Source of the DNA: Flagellimonas beolgyonensis
GTDB taxonomy: Bacteria; Bacteroidota; Bacteroidia; Flavobacteriales; Flavobacteriaceae
Length of the DNA: 64,000 nt
Assembly: GCF_003992615.1 (NCBI RefSeq)
Contig: NZ_RZMY01000006.1
Span: forward strand, 310,001 to 374,000
Direction: 5' to 3'
Positions within the stretch are counted from its first letter, which is position 1. Every line of letters begins with the position of its first letter. The notes beneath the pieces are model-generated. The model saw only the letters and a program-made list of their open reading frames with translations. It made no database searches and was not told the DNA's origin. Shown here piece by piece: positions 22,890-33,600 of the stretch. The position numbers and the translations under genes are program-made.

Positions 22890-24200
22890 CTATTTGTTCA
22901 CAAAAAAAGGAATGTTACCTGTAGCGGTATGGCCATTACCATCGTTCACATATACAAAAAGTCGGTAAGCGCCTTCCTTCTCCGGAGCTTTAAAAAGTAG
23001 CTGTCCGTTGTTGCTTTCTTGGATCAGTCCCATCAATGATTCTGGTCGCTCTTCGTGGTCGCCACCTTCTTTAAGATCGGTACTTTCCGGCATTATGTCC
23101 CAAATGTATTCCAACGAATCGCCATTACCATCACTTATACTTGCAAGCGACGTATAGGTTTGACCGGGTTTCAAGGATACATTTTGATATGCCGATTTCC
23201 CATCCAAAACAAATTCTTCTATTTTCGGCGAGCGATTTTCCGGCCAAGTTCCGTTCCAAAGAAAATGCATCACATCCACTGCTGCGGTTTCGTTGCCATT
23301 TTCCATAAAAATACCATACCAGGTCGGGGTTCGTTCCTGCTTGTTTCCCCACAAGAAAACATAAGATCCCAAACATTGCATGGTATCTTTGGCTATACCT
23401 CCCTCAAATCGCTTCAAGTAATTATTGGCCTTTACCGTACTGTTTTCCTCAATAGGTGCGCCCCAACTGGTGGTGGGCACTTCCCAATGGCCCGTAGCTC
23501 CCCATTCTGTGACCATATAAGGACCTTCCCATCCAAATTCCTGGATCAATACGGGTAAATTGGGTAAATCCCCATACATCTGAATCGATAGGATATCGAG
23601 ATCGGGACACTTGGATTTGATGTAATCCACTTCCTTTTGGGAGATGCCGGCCAAAGTGGTCGTTGTAGGATGGTTGCCATCCAACTCATGGATCATTTTG
23701 GCGATATCGTTCACAGCGTCCCACACTTTGGGATTGGTATAATTTAGGTTCAATTCGTTGCCTATACTCCAAATCAGGAGGGCGGGATGGTCCTTGAGTG
23801 CCAATACCTCTTCCCGAACCCGTTCTTTTTGCGCCTGGACCTGTGCAACATCGTTATAATCAAAACCGTGACGCTCACTGCCCATTTCAATGCCCATGGT
23901 GACCATCAACCCATTTTTAAGGGCCTCATCAAGCACTTCTTGCCCCTGTCTTCGACCATTGTTTGTCCGCCAAGTTCTAAAGCTATTGCCCCCATGCTTA
24001 GCCAGGGCTTCAACGTTTCCGAATTCCAAGCCAGCACCTTTAATGTAGAATGGCTTTTTATCCACCAACAAGGAATACTTGCCATCCGTCTGCACCAATT
24101 CCACTTTTTTAGCTGACTGGGAAGTTACAGCGGTTTCATCGGTTGCATCCTTACAACCCAGTAACAAGGCAACTAACAACATTAATGGCAATAATCTCAT
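22890..24200 (-). CDS. Clan GH-A glycoside hydrolase lipoprotein (GH2-like TIM barrel)
   Basis: From the ATG at 24200 the protein is 436 residues, with a lipoprotein signal (LVALLLGC, Cys16). The TIM barrel carries DHPALLIWSIGNEL with the acid/base Glu149 and YMVTEWGATGHW with the putative nucleophile Glu232, the NE/E pair of clan GH-A. After about residue 330 comes an Ig-like beta domain ending in NDGNGHTATGNIPFFVNK. It lacks the sugar-binding N-terminal domain of full GH2 enzymes; such short forms occur in several GH-A families (for instance GH2-like or GH158), and I cannot choose between them. It ends the SusCD/GH16 operon, so a role in trimming beta-glucan products is likely. Confidence 0.82.
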   Translation of the reverse strand: MRLLPLMLLVALLLGCKDATDETAVTSQSAKKVELVQTDGKYSLLVDKKPFYIKGAGLEFGNVEALAKHGGNSFRTWRTNNGRRQGQEVLDEALKNGLMVTMGIEMGSERHGFDYNDVAQVQAQKERVREEVLALKDHPALLIWSIGNELNLNYTNPKVWDAVNDIAKMIHELDGNHPTTTTLAGISQKEVDYIKSKCPDLDILSIQMYGDLPNLPVLIQEFGWEGPYMVTEWGATGHWEVPTTSWGAPIEENSTVKANNYLKRFEGGIAKDTMQCLGSYVFLWGNKQERTPTWYGIFMENGNETAAVDVMHFLWNGTWPENRSPKIEEFVLDGKSAYQNVSLKPGQTYTSLASISDGNGDSLEYIWDIMPESTDLKEGGDHEERPESLMGLIQESNNGQLLFKAPEKEGAYRLFVYVNDGNGHTATGNIPFFVNK

Positions 24201-24306
24201 TGGGCACAAAATTTTAAACTGGTATTTTGGTATTGAACAAGATTGTCCCGGCCTGAACATTAGTCTCGATTTTGCAAATCTGCCAGGGCTGGGACAACCT
24301 TTATTT

Positions 24307-26409
24307 CTATTGATACATTCTGATATAATCCACCTCCAGTGTGGATTGTGTAAATGCGGGATCTACAGTGCCTCCAAAGGTACCTCCCATGGCCACATTG
24401 ATGATGAAAAAGAAATCCTTGTTGAAGGGTAACGATGGATCGTTAGGTACCGTGTGGTAGACTATACCATCCACAGCGAACTTGATCTCAGTAGCCGTCC
24501 ACTCCATTTCGTAAATATGGAACTCATCGGAAACACCACTCACCAAGGTTGAACCTGTATTGGCATTACCCCCGAATGCTGTTGGATCGTGGGTTGTTCC
24601 AAAAATGATATCCTGCTGATTACCCACATGTTCCATTACATCCATTTCTCCCGCTGCGGGCCACGGATTGGTCAAATAATCGCTGCCCAACATCCAAATG
24701 GCAGGCCACGTACCTCCACCTATGGGCAATTTGGCCCTAGCCTCCACCCTACCATAGGTAAACTCTTGCAGACCTTCTGTTTTGATACGTGCCGAAGTAT
24801 AGGAAGCACCATTACCTGTTGTACCAAAATCAAAGAAGAAGACGACACGATCGTAATTGAAATTGGGTGCGGCACTGAAATCATAGACCAGTGTTTCCCA
24901 TGTGTTGGCCACAGTGGTGGTCAAATCCACCTCGAAGGATTCGGATGTATTGGCGGAGTTTTCCAATTTTAGTTTCACCACGGCCCCAACTTTGGGCGAC
25001 CATGTTTTTATGCTGATCCGATTGTTTACTGATAAATCCAGGGCTGAACCTAAATCAAAATAAGAGCCCGCAAAGGATTCAGCTGTCGTTGATCGGGTAA
25101 ATTCCACCACATTGGACGAAGTATTCACGCCCGATGCATCCGGATTTGCGATTACCTGACTTACACCGCCACCGAAATTTTCAAATGCTGGCGCAGTTCC
25201 TTCAAAATCCTCAATGGTCGTCTGAGGATTGCCACCAGCATCGGCCAATTGCACATCATCCAAATAATACAAGGTTGGATCGGTAGAGCTTGTTTTAGCT
25301 GTAATCTTCAAATTACCACCTTCCACCAAAACGTTTTCAGGCAAATTGGTATAGCTCTGTAATTCAGCGTTGCCCCACCCATTATCACCTGTTCCCAAAT
25401 CATAGGTCCAGTTGGCCGGATCGGGCGCACCATCGGTATTGAACTCATCCGACCACACCAAGTTGGTAAAAATGGTTTCCAAGGCGTCTCCTCCACTTCC
25501 CGTAGTGCCACCATCCTCTGGAACAAAACTGTAGTACCATGCCAATGGATCATCTCCATTAAATGGCTGACTAATTCCTCGAACTGTCAATCGGTTGGCA
25601 GTTAACTCGGTTATTTGATACTGACCAGAAATAACGGCCCAATAGCTCAAAAAGCCATCTCCAACATCCAAAGTGGAAGTACCGTCACCATTGTCTATGA
25701 TTACAAAATTGTCGGCAAAGGTGGCTTGATCGGTTATATCCCTACATTCGTCATTGAACTGTTGTGGTGTAGCATCGGGGAAAAAGCGATTGATTTCCGT
25801 CCAATTCATGAATGTCTCATTATTGGCACCAGGCTCCAAAGTGAAGCTGTAGTTATCATTGGCATCATAGCTGAACACCAATACATCGTCATAGAGACAT
25901 GGGTTCAATTGATTGGGTCCGGCACTGAAAAACTCAGGAAAATCGTTCGTTAATGGACCAACACCAAAATGACCACCCACTGTTTGGTCCCAAACCCAAC
26001 GTTTGGTTCCGTCACCAGCGATCAATTGCAAGGTCTCTGCATTGATGAACAAACGAACATCAAGTGCTACGGCCTCTGTTATACTCGAACTTACCCCTCC
26101 AACTCCAAATGCCACCAATGTAATGGGTGTATCATATTGACCCGACTTTGTAAATCTGAAGGTGTGGGATTCCCCTTTGGAAATCACCACTGGATCGGAT
26201 CCAGGCGTGAAGTACACATGAAAATATAAGGCATCATCGGCCGATGGACTTACAGTTACGTTTCCTGATTGGTCATTGGCCACTTGGGCGTTCAATGCCA
26301 CATTGGTCGGTATTGTTACGGCTTGGAGTGTAGGTTCATCTTCTTGGCAACCCAAAAGCAACATACTTAGGAGCAGCACACTATAGAACCTTGATATCAT
26401 TTGTTTCAT
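24307..26409 (-). CDS. GH16 endo-beta-glucanase (laminarinase-type) lipoprotein with nested binding domain
   Basis: Lipobox LLLGC (Cys21) is followed by an Ig/PKD-like domain (about 28-118), a lipocalin-like beta domain (about 120-300) and a GH16 catalytic domain (about 310-700). Catalytic residues lie in GEMDVMEH (E588, D590, E593). The GH16 fold begins with LVWSDEF and NGWGNAELQSY, then is interrupted at residues 373-536 by a domain of about 164 residues before resuming at SARIKTEGLQEFTYGRVEARAK. The insert resembles a module of the neighbouring surface protein, sharing VIANPDASG-NTS-NVVE. GH16 enzymes of this form cut beta-1,3-glucan such as laminarin. The location (surface or periplasm) is inferred from the lipid anchor. 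Confidence 0.94.
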   Translation of the reverse strand: MKQMISRFYSVLLLSMLLLGCQEDEPTLQAVTIPTNVALNAQVANDQSGNVTVSPSADDALYFHVYFTPGSDPVVISKGESHTFRFTKSGQYDTPITLVAFGVGGVSSSITEAVALDVRLFINAETLQLIAGDGTKRWVWDQTVGGHFGVGPLTNDFPEFFSAGPNQLNPCLYDDVLVFSYDANDNYSFTLEPGANNETFMNWTEINRFFPDATPQQFNDECRDITDQATFADNFVIIDNGDGTSTLDVGDGFLSYWAVISGQYQITELTANRLTVRGISQPFNGDDPLAWYYSFVPEDGGTTGSGGDALETIFTNLVWSDEFNTDGAPDPANWTYDLGTGDNGWGNAELQSYTNLPENVLVEGGNLKITAKTSSTDPTLYYLDDVQLADAGGNPQTTIEDFEGTAPAFENFGGGVSQVIANPDASGVNTSSNVVEFTRSTTAESFAGSYFDLGSALDLSVNNRISIKTWSPKVGAVVKLKLENSANTSESFEVDLTTTVANTWETLVYDFSAAPNFNYDRVVFFFDFGTTGNGASYTSARIKTEGLQEFTYGRVEARAKLPIGGGTWPAIWMLGSDYLTNPWPAAGEMDVMEHVGNQQDIIFGTTHDPTAFGGNANTGSTLVSGVSDEFHIYEMEWTATEIKFAVDGIVYHTVPNDPSLPFNKDFFFIINVAMGGTFGGTVDPAFTQSTLEVDYIRMYQ

Positions 26410-26428
26410 TTCGGTACTATTTTTCTAA

Positions 26429-29113
26429 TTAGTTATGAAAGTACACGTTATCCACATATACGGTTATCGCTCCCGAAGGGTCGCCGGAATAAATCAGCTG
26501 GGCAATATTTGCCCTTGTGGTCAACCCGGTAAAGTCTGTCAATGGGATATCCAAGCTTACCCATTCACCTTGTGCAGGGCTGGTTATGGAGATTTCGTGT
26601 TCCACGTCATCACCGCCACCAAAGGCACCATCAGCGCCAAAATCCACTAGCTTGATTCGAAACGTAGTCGCATCCGCTGTCCAGATATCTGTATGGAAGT
26701 GGGTCATGGAAGTTGCATCGATCTGATTGGCCACAGTCTCTACTCCCACAAAGCTCAAGGCACTGTATTTTTTTACAGCATCCGACGCCACAGTTACGTC
26801 TTCCAACGTAGCATTGGACCAATCGGTTCGCCAGGTATCCACAGGAACATCGGTATATGCGTCACTGAACATGGAAATCACGTTGGCAGCATTCAGTGTT
26901 GGAGTTGGTGCCGCACTGGTCGGTGCTGTTGGTAGTTCCGCGTAAAAATATACGTTATCCACATAAACGGTTGTTGCTCCTGAAGGATCGGCAGAATAAA
27001 TCAATTGGGCTATATTGGCCTTTGTGGTCAATCCGGTAAAGTCGCTTAACGGAATGTCCAAGCTAACCCATTCGCCTTGAACTGGATTGGAAATAGCGAT
27101 TTCGTGCTCCACGTCATCCCCACCACCAAAGGCACCGTCGGCCCCGAAATCCACCAACTTGATACGGAATTCTGTTGCATCTGCTGTCCAGATATCGGTA
27201 CGGAAATGGGTCATGGACGTTGCATCAATCTGGTTGGCAACGGTTTCAATGCCCACAAAGTTCAGGGCACTGTATTTTTTCACCGCATTGGATGCCACAG
27301 TGATGTCTTCCAACGTAGCGCTGGACCAATCTGTACGCCACGTATCCACGGGATCATCGGTATAGGTATCGCTGAACATGGAAATCACATTCGCGGCACC
27401 TTCTGATGGTGTTGGTGCAGCCGCTGTAGGTTCTGAACCACCTGCTGAACCATCTCCCAAAGTAATATCATCAAAATAAAAGAGTTCATCGCTGCCCGCA
27501 TTGCCAAAATCAGGGAACAGGATTACCCTATCATACGATTCCGAGGTGCTAAAAGCTCCAAATGTTGTCATGTCAAAAGTGAGTTCTTCCCATGCCGAGG
27601 CCACAGTACTCGTCGCGCTCACCTCTGCAAAAATTGTTGGGTTGCCATTGCCATCTGCAGGGGAGGTGGAATCTTCTATTTTCAACAATATTGGGGTTCC
27701 CACTCTGGGTGACCATACTTTGACACCAATAGTGGTTCCATTTGTCCAATCAATCGCACCATCCAGATTTAGACTGGCACCTGCCCAAACCTGTGCGCCT
27801 GCGGTCTTGTTGATCTCCACCACATTGCCACTGGTGTTGATACCGGAGGCATCGGGATTGGCAATAACGGCAGCTGGAATGGGGCCAAAATCTGAAGCAC
27901 CAAATCCGTTCCAAGTGTAATCGTATATATCGCCGGATTCAAAATCCAATGGTAGGTTGGGTGCCTGCAATGCCACCCCACCCTCTTGTGCAATATCATC
28001 AATATAGAAAGTACCTGCGGTTGTTCCAGGACCATCAATAAAAATAACCATGGTCGCATATTGGCCTGTGGGCACAAAAGACTCGCCTACACCCTGGGAT
28101 CCATCGATATAGCTTTTAACGGCATCCGTTGCAAAATCAAAAGACAATATCTCCCAACCCGATCCGCTGTGGTTGGCCGTTACTTCGCACTGGCGTTCGT
28201 CACCGTTCACGCCGCCTTCAAACTTCAACAGGACAGGCACTGCTGTGCTGGACCATAATTTCATGGTAATGGTCTTATTGGAACCACTAAAATCGACAGG
28301 TGTTCCCAAATTGAACGCTCCCCCCTCATAGGCAGCACCAGAATTGGTAATGGCCCCTACTTTGGTAGCTATGGTATGGGCCCCTGTATTATCAGGGTTG
28401 TCCACCACTTCAAAACTGGCTCCGTTAAAAGTTGAGAAGGCATAATTCACTGTAGCCAAATCAAAAGTAATCGGCAACGTTATAGACTCCATTGCCCCTG
28501 ATATTTCGACTGTCTGGGTAGATTCTATGGTAGCGGCACCAGCTCCTCTTGCTACTACACGTACTTCATAGGAGCCAACTTCGGCATAGGTGTGATTAAT
28601 GGTCTCCCCACTCATAATAGTCGTAGGTGTCTCATTTTCGGCATCACCAAAATACACATCGAATACCGTGGCGTTTTCGGCGGAGGGATCAACCGTAATC
28701 TCAAAAGGATTCGTGCTTGAAATGGTAACCTCCACATTCAAGTTGGAGGGAGGTGTAAAAGAAATGGTCACGATCCGGCTCAACTCACTGGTCAATCCTG
28801 TGGTACCTATGGCCACAATTCGTAGGGTATATTCACCTTCTCCGTAAACATGGTTAACAGTTTCTCCCGGATTTACATCCACGGGGGTTTCGTTCTCCAC
28901 ATCACCAAAATATACTTCGAAAGAGGCTGCACCAACACCGGTCGGTGTCACCGAAACCTCGCCAGAGTCATCATCTGCAATGTCAAAAACTGCAGACAAA
29001 TTCGTAGGCGCTGATATGTCTTGCAATACATAGGAGGTTTCGTCATCGTCCTTACAGGATTGGAACACATTGACCGCCAATGTAACTACTAATAAGAGTC
29101 TTAAATATTTCAT
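26429..29113 (-). CDS. Multi-module surface glycan-binding lipoprotein of the beta-glucan locus
   Basis: The 894-residue protein has a lipoprotein signal (Cys20 in VFQSCKDDD). Modules in order: two Ig/PKD-like repeats (about 33-118 and 120-205, each with YFGD-ENETP), a beta-sandwich module with TFDLATVNYAFSTFNGASFE (about 212-376), a related module (387-553) that matches the GH16 insert, and two tandem copies of about 169 residues (561-894). It has no catalytic motif. It sits between susD and the GH16 gene, where SusE/SusF-type or SGBP-B proteins are found. Binding of laminarin at the cell surface is inferred. Confidence 0.85.
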   Translation of the reverse strand: MKYLRLLLVVTLAVNVFQSCKDDDETSYVLQDISAPTNLSAVFDIADDDSGEVSVTPTGVGAASFEVYFGDVENETPVDVNPGETVNHVYGEGEYTLRIVAIGTTGLTSELSRIVTISFTPPSNLNVEVTISSTNPFEITVDPSAENATVFDVYFGDAENETPTTIMSGETINHTYAEVGSYEVRVVARGAGAATIESTQTVEISGAMESITLPITFDLATVNYAFSTFNGASFEVVDNPDNTGAHTIATKVGAITNSGAAYEGGAFNLGTPVDFSGSNKTITMKLWSSTAVPVLLKFEGGVNGDERQCEVTANHSGSGWEILSFDFATDAVKSYIDGSQGVGESFVPTGQYATMVIFIDGPGTTAGTFYIDDIAQEGGVALQAPNLPLDFESGDIYDYTWNGFGASDFGPIPAAVIANPDASGINTSGNVVEINKTAGAQVWAGASLNLDGAIDWTNGTTIGVKVWSPRVGTPILLKIEDSTSPADGNGNPTIFAEVSATSTVASAWEELTFDMTTFGAFSTSESYDRVILFPDFGNAGSDELFYFDDITLGDGSAGGSEPTAAAPTPSEGAANVISMFSDTYTDDPVDTWRTDWSSATLEDITVASNAVKKYSALNFVGIETVANQIDATSMTHFRTDIWTADATEFRIKLVDFGADGAFGGGDDVEHEIAISNPVQGEWVSLDIPLSDFTGLTTKANIAQLIYSADPSGATTVYVDNVYFYAELPTAPTSAAPTPTLNAANVISMFSDAYTDVPVDTWRTDWSNATLEDVTVASDAVKKYSALSFVGVETVANQIDATSMTHFHTDIWTADATTFRIKLVDFGADGAFGGGDDVEHEISITSPAQGEWVSLDIPLTDFTGLTTRANIAQLIYSGDPSGAITVYVDNVYFHN
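26432..27446 (-). repeat. Direct tandem duplication of a 507-bp (169-codon) module
   Basis: The two copies are offset by 507 bp (for example ACGTTATCCACAT at 26445 and 26952) and stay in frame inside the surface-binding gene. DNA identity is roughly 80 percent by eye; protein identity is higher (both contain VDTWRTDWS-ATLED, VETVANQIDATSMTHF and FGADGAFGGGDDVEHEI). This points to a fairly recent internal duplication under selection for function. Confidence 0.9.
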
Positions 29114-29132
29114 GTGTCGATTTTTTGTTTAG

Positions 29133-30620
29133 TTAGTACCCTGGATTTTGTTCCCAGCGGTTGCCCGCCAATTCTATTTCGATGGAAGGAATGGGAAACA
29201 GTTCGTGTTTTTGTGTTTGAAATCCTTCTATCTCCGCTGCTGCGCGGCCTGTTCGCACCAAGTCGAAAAAGCGATGGCCTTCGCCCACCAATTCCACTCT
29301 ACGTTCTTGATAAATGGCATTGGTCAAGTTATTGTCTGCCAAATCAGTTGAAACAGGAATCAAACCAGCTCTTTCGCGTACCCTATTTAGGTACTGCCTG
29401 GCTTTGGCATCGTCAATATCTCCGCGGTTCAAGGCTTCTGCGGCCATCAACAGCACATCGGCAAAGCGAATGGCCCTGTAATTGTTGGGGTTGGTCAAAT
29501 TGGCATCCCCCGTATTGAGGTCACCTTGTCTCGCTATATATTTTCTGTTGTAATAACCGGTATGTTCATGGCCTTCCACATAGGAGACATCCGAATTGGC
29601 AGCTGCCCATGCTTCAATATCCAAAATCGCTACATCCCTGCGAACATCGCTGGGTTCAAAAGCATCAAAGGCTTCTTGGGTGGGCACATTGAAACTAAAC
29701 CCAGACTCGAACACCGGCCCCGAATAGTTACGGATACCATTAAACCCTACGGCAACGTTTCCTTCACTACATTGCAAACAGCCGAACCCTGCACCTTCCA
29801 CATCGGTATATTGTACTTCGAAAACCGATTCGATATTGTTTTCATTATCGTTCTCAAACATGGTGCTGTAATCTTCCAACAGGTCATAGGTACCCGAGTT
29901 GATTACCTGCTCCAAATAGTTTGCGGATTCTGGAAATTTATTCTGAAACAGATAAACCTTACCCAATAGCGCTTGGGCCGCTCCCTTGGTTACACGCCCC
30001 ACTTGAGCCTGTGTAACCGGCAGATTATCCGAGGCAAAAATCAAATCTCTTTCAATCTGTTCGTACACTTGTGCGGCCGGGGTTCTGTCCACTGTGTTCT
30101 GTGCCCCAAAAAGTAAGCGTTGATCCACAGCCAGTGGCACATCCCCGAACCATTTAACCAACTCAAAATAATAATAGGCCCTCAGAAATGTTGCTTCGGC
30201 CAAGATGATGTTCTTGTTTGGAAAATCTGTTTTATCCTTAAACTCAAGGATGTAGTTGGCCCGGTTGACCCCTGCAAACATCCAGTTCCAAATGTCCCGT
30301 AATTGTGCATTTACGGGTGTGTGTTGCATATCGTCAATTTCCTGAATTCCGGGTACATCGGTGGCACTTTCTCCACCTGCCAATGTGTTGTCCGATGCAA
30401 TTTCACCCAGCATTACATTCAAATAGGTGGATTGAAGCATATCGTAGGCTGCAATAAGTGCAGATTCATAGTCCTCTTCGGAGTTGAAGAAATTTTCGGT
30501 ATCCTCATCAAACGATTCAACATCCACAAAATCGTCAGTACATGCCCAAAGAACAAGGCCTGCCAATACAAACAATGCTGCTTTACGCATAATTTCAAAT
30601 GTGTTTTTATTCGTTTTCAT
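29133..30620 (-). CDS. susD: SusD/RagB-family outer-membrane lipoprotein
   Basis: SusD proteins form the lid over the SusC channel and bind the glycan. The signal ends in LVLWACTDDF (lipidated Cys). The body has the SusD helical pattern: NFFNSEEDYESALIAAYD, FLRAYYYFELVKWFGDVPL, KGAAQALLGKVYLFQ, NNYRAIRFADVLLMAAEALNR and ERRVELVGEGHRFFDLVRTG. The ATG at 30620 is 4 bp after susC; an ATG at 30590 gives a more compact signal peptide and may be the true start. It pairs with the upstream SusC. Confidence 0.95.
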   Translation of the reverse strand: MKTNKNTFEIMRKAALFVLAGLVLWACTDDFVDVESFDEDTENFFNSEEDYESALIAAYDMLQSTYLNVMLGEIASDNTLAGGESATDVPGIQEIDDMQHTPVNAQLRDIWNWMFAGVNRANYILEFKDKTDFPNKNIILAEATFLRAYYYFELVKWFGDVPLAVDQRLLFGAQNTVDRTPAAQVYEQIERDLIFASDNLPVTQAQVGRVTKGAAQALLGKVYLFQNKFPESANYLEQVINSGTYDLLEDYSTMFENDNENNIESVFEVQYTDVEGAGFGCLQCSEGNVAVGFNGIRNYSGPVFESGFSFNVPTQEAFDAFEPSDVRRDVAILDIEAWAAANSDVSYVEGHEHTGYYNRKYIARQGDLNTGDANLTNPNNYRAIRFADVLLMAAEALNRGDIDDAKARQYLNRVRERAGLIPVSTDLADNNLTNAIYQERRVELVGEGHRFFDLVRTGRAAAEIEGFQTQKHELFPIPSIEIELAGNRWEQNPGY

Positions 30621-30624
30621 CTTT

Positions 30625-33600
30625 CTAAAATTTGAGGTTTACGCCCAATAAATAAGTTCTTGGTACTGGATAAAATCCTGGATCTATTCCTGCTCCGATC
30701 GGTGTGCCGGAGCTGGCACTTGGGTCGTAACCCCTATACTTGGTAAATGTGTAGATATTGTTTGCGGATACGTACACCCTTAATTTGTCTATGCCAACAC
30801 TGTTCAGCATTTCTTGTGGAAAGGAATACCCCAATTGCGCATTTTGAATCCGCACAAAAGAACCGTCCTCAACAAAAAAGTCCGAGAACAAGGTATTGGA
30901 TGTTGCGCCTGTGGTCACCCTTGGTTGTGTGGTTGAAGTACCTTCGCCAATCCAACGGTTTAAGGTATAAACAGAACGGTTGACCAAAGGTTGGTTTCTT
31001 TCATAGTTTCGGACAATCTCGTTGCCAATGGAAGCAAAAGTATAGGCGCCAAAATCGAAGTTCTTATAGGTAATGGACAGGTTCAATCCCATGGTTGCAT
31101 CAGGAATCGGATTGCCGATATCCACCCGGTCATCGGAATCAATTACCCCATCATTGTTTTGATCCACAAAGCGAATTTCTCCTGGGGCAGCATTGGCTTG
31201 GGTGGCATGATTGTCCACTTCGGTTTGGTTTTGGAACAATCCATCTGTTTCCAATCCATAAAAGTATCCGATGGGTTTTCCGGCCTCCATCCTTGCCGGC
31301 GGGTCCTGACCAACGCCAAAAGACCCTCCCTGCAAGAAACCTGCCTCATTATTTACCTCGGTCACTTCATTGTCCAAGAAAGTGGCATTATAGTTAATGG
31401 ATAATGAAAAATCGTCTGAAGGGTTGTAATTGTACCCGATGGCAAATTCAAAACCGCGGTTTTTAACCGTACCACCATTTACTACTGGGGGTTGTGCGCC
31501 GGGTGCCGAAGCCCCCAAAATTCCAGATACTTGTGGTTGCAACAACAGGCCTTCGGTGGTCTTGTCAAAATAATCAGCCGTGATGTCCACTGCATTATTG
31601 AACAATCGCAAATCAACCCCTATATCGTACGTTTTCTGTTCCTCCCATTGAATTTCTGGATTTGAAAGCACTCCTACAGCCTGCCCGAACACCAAATTTC
31701 CATTCCAGACGTAGGCGCCTTCCCCATTGAGCACCCCTCTAAATCCGTTGGAAGGAATACGATCGTTACCCAGGATCCCATAGCTTCCCCTCAATTTCAA
31801 AAAATTCAAGAAATCGCTTTGTTGCATAAACTCTTCTTCGGAAACGATCCATCCCACGGAACCGGATGGGAAATATCCGAATCGGTTATTGGGACCAAAC
31901 TTGGTAGAGCCATCCCTACGAATAACCCCAGAAATTAAATACTTTCCATCATAATCGTATTGCACACGGGCAAAATAGGATAGGAGCCGTTCGTCAAATT
32001 TTCCGCTGAGGCCACTATCCACCAAACCGTTTCTTCGATCTACTGTGTCCTCGATATCAGCTTCGGGAAAAGTGGTCTCATTTTCAAAGAAACCCTGCGT
32101 TGTTCCTGAGAACTGGCCTTGGGTCCTAAATACCGACATACCAAGGGTTCCCTGTAGATTGTGCTTTTCACCAAATGTGTTGGAATAGTTCACGAAGGCG
32201 TCGAACGTATAATCCTTAAAAATGTCCTTGTTTACGAATAGGGTATTGCGCCCCACATTGTTGAACACTTTACCAGACCCATAGAAAATGGTTGGATTGA
32301 AACTTCTTCCCTGAACCTCCGAGTAGTTGAACTGAAGACTGGTTTCGGCCGTAAAATGATCAAGAAAACCATAATTGAGCGCTACTTTACCACTAAGTCT
32401 ATCCACTTTGGTCTTGTTGAAGGTGTTTTCAATTTGAGCCAAAGGGTTGATAACCTCGTTGCCCAATCCTTCGGCGAGCGTGAATTCACCATTGGCATCC
32501 TTTACCGCAAATGTGGGTGCGTTGTTCAATGCATTAAAAAGAACGGATCCAATGGCGTTCTCAGCCAATGTTTTACGTTCGGTACCTGTATACAACAAAT
32601 TGGTGGTGAGCTTAAGATTTTGAAGTAAATCTGTATTAAAGTTGACCCGTGTGGTGTACCGTTTAAAATTTGCTTTGTTTCCACCAACGATACCGTCTTG
32701 GGTTAGTAATGAGGAACCAAACGAATAGGTAGACTTTTCACTACCGCCATTAACTGTTAGGTTGTGGTTGATTATGGGTGCATTTTGAAAAACTTCATCC
32801 TGCCAATTGGTGCCAGTTCCCAGTCTTGAAAGATTTGGATAAGGGACCGATTGTCCACCGGCAGCGAAGGCTTCGTTGACAATCAAGGCATATTCGGTGG
32901 CATTTAATACCGGAATAGTTCGTGAGGTTTGCTGAAAACCACCGAAGGCATCATAACTAAACTTAAGATCCGAATTTTTACGACCGGTTTTGGTCGTTAT
33001 GAGTACAACGCCGTTTGCGGCCCTTACCCCATAAATACCAGCGGTGGCATCTTTCAGCACGTTAATACTTTCTATATCTCCAGGATTTAGGACACTTAGG
33101 TCTTCGATTACGTTGCCATCGACCAAGATCAAAGGACGGTTATCACCATTGGTCGAGATTCCACGAATTCGAATGTTCAATCCACTACCTGGCGATCCGG
33201 AACCTGATGTGATGTTTACACCGGCCACCTGCCCTTGCAGCGCTTGCTCTATTTGGGTCGGGTTCAATTCTTCAATGGTTTCTGAACCTACAACGGTAAC
33301 GGCACCTGTAATTTCTTTTTTGGTCTGGGTACCATAACCTATAACGACCACTTCATCCAATTTGCTAACATCTTCTTGCAAGTAGACAGTTAAATCATCA
33401 GAGCCCGTAACCGTAATTTCCTGTGACTTAAAACTGATATAGGAAAAAACTAAAATGTCTCCCACAGCTATATTTTCTATACTGAAGATTCCGTCAAAAT
33501 CCGTTGTGGTACCAACGGTCTTGTTCTTTACCAGCACGTTTACTCCTGGCAGGGGTTCGTTGGTTGTTTGATCGTACACAGTACCCGAAACTGTGAAATT

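Noticed and set aside
24307-29113. CRISPR-like or phase-variable repeat array in the glucan locus
   Set aside because: The repeats are 507-bp coding modules within one open frame, without short direct repeats or invertase sites.
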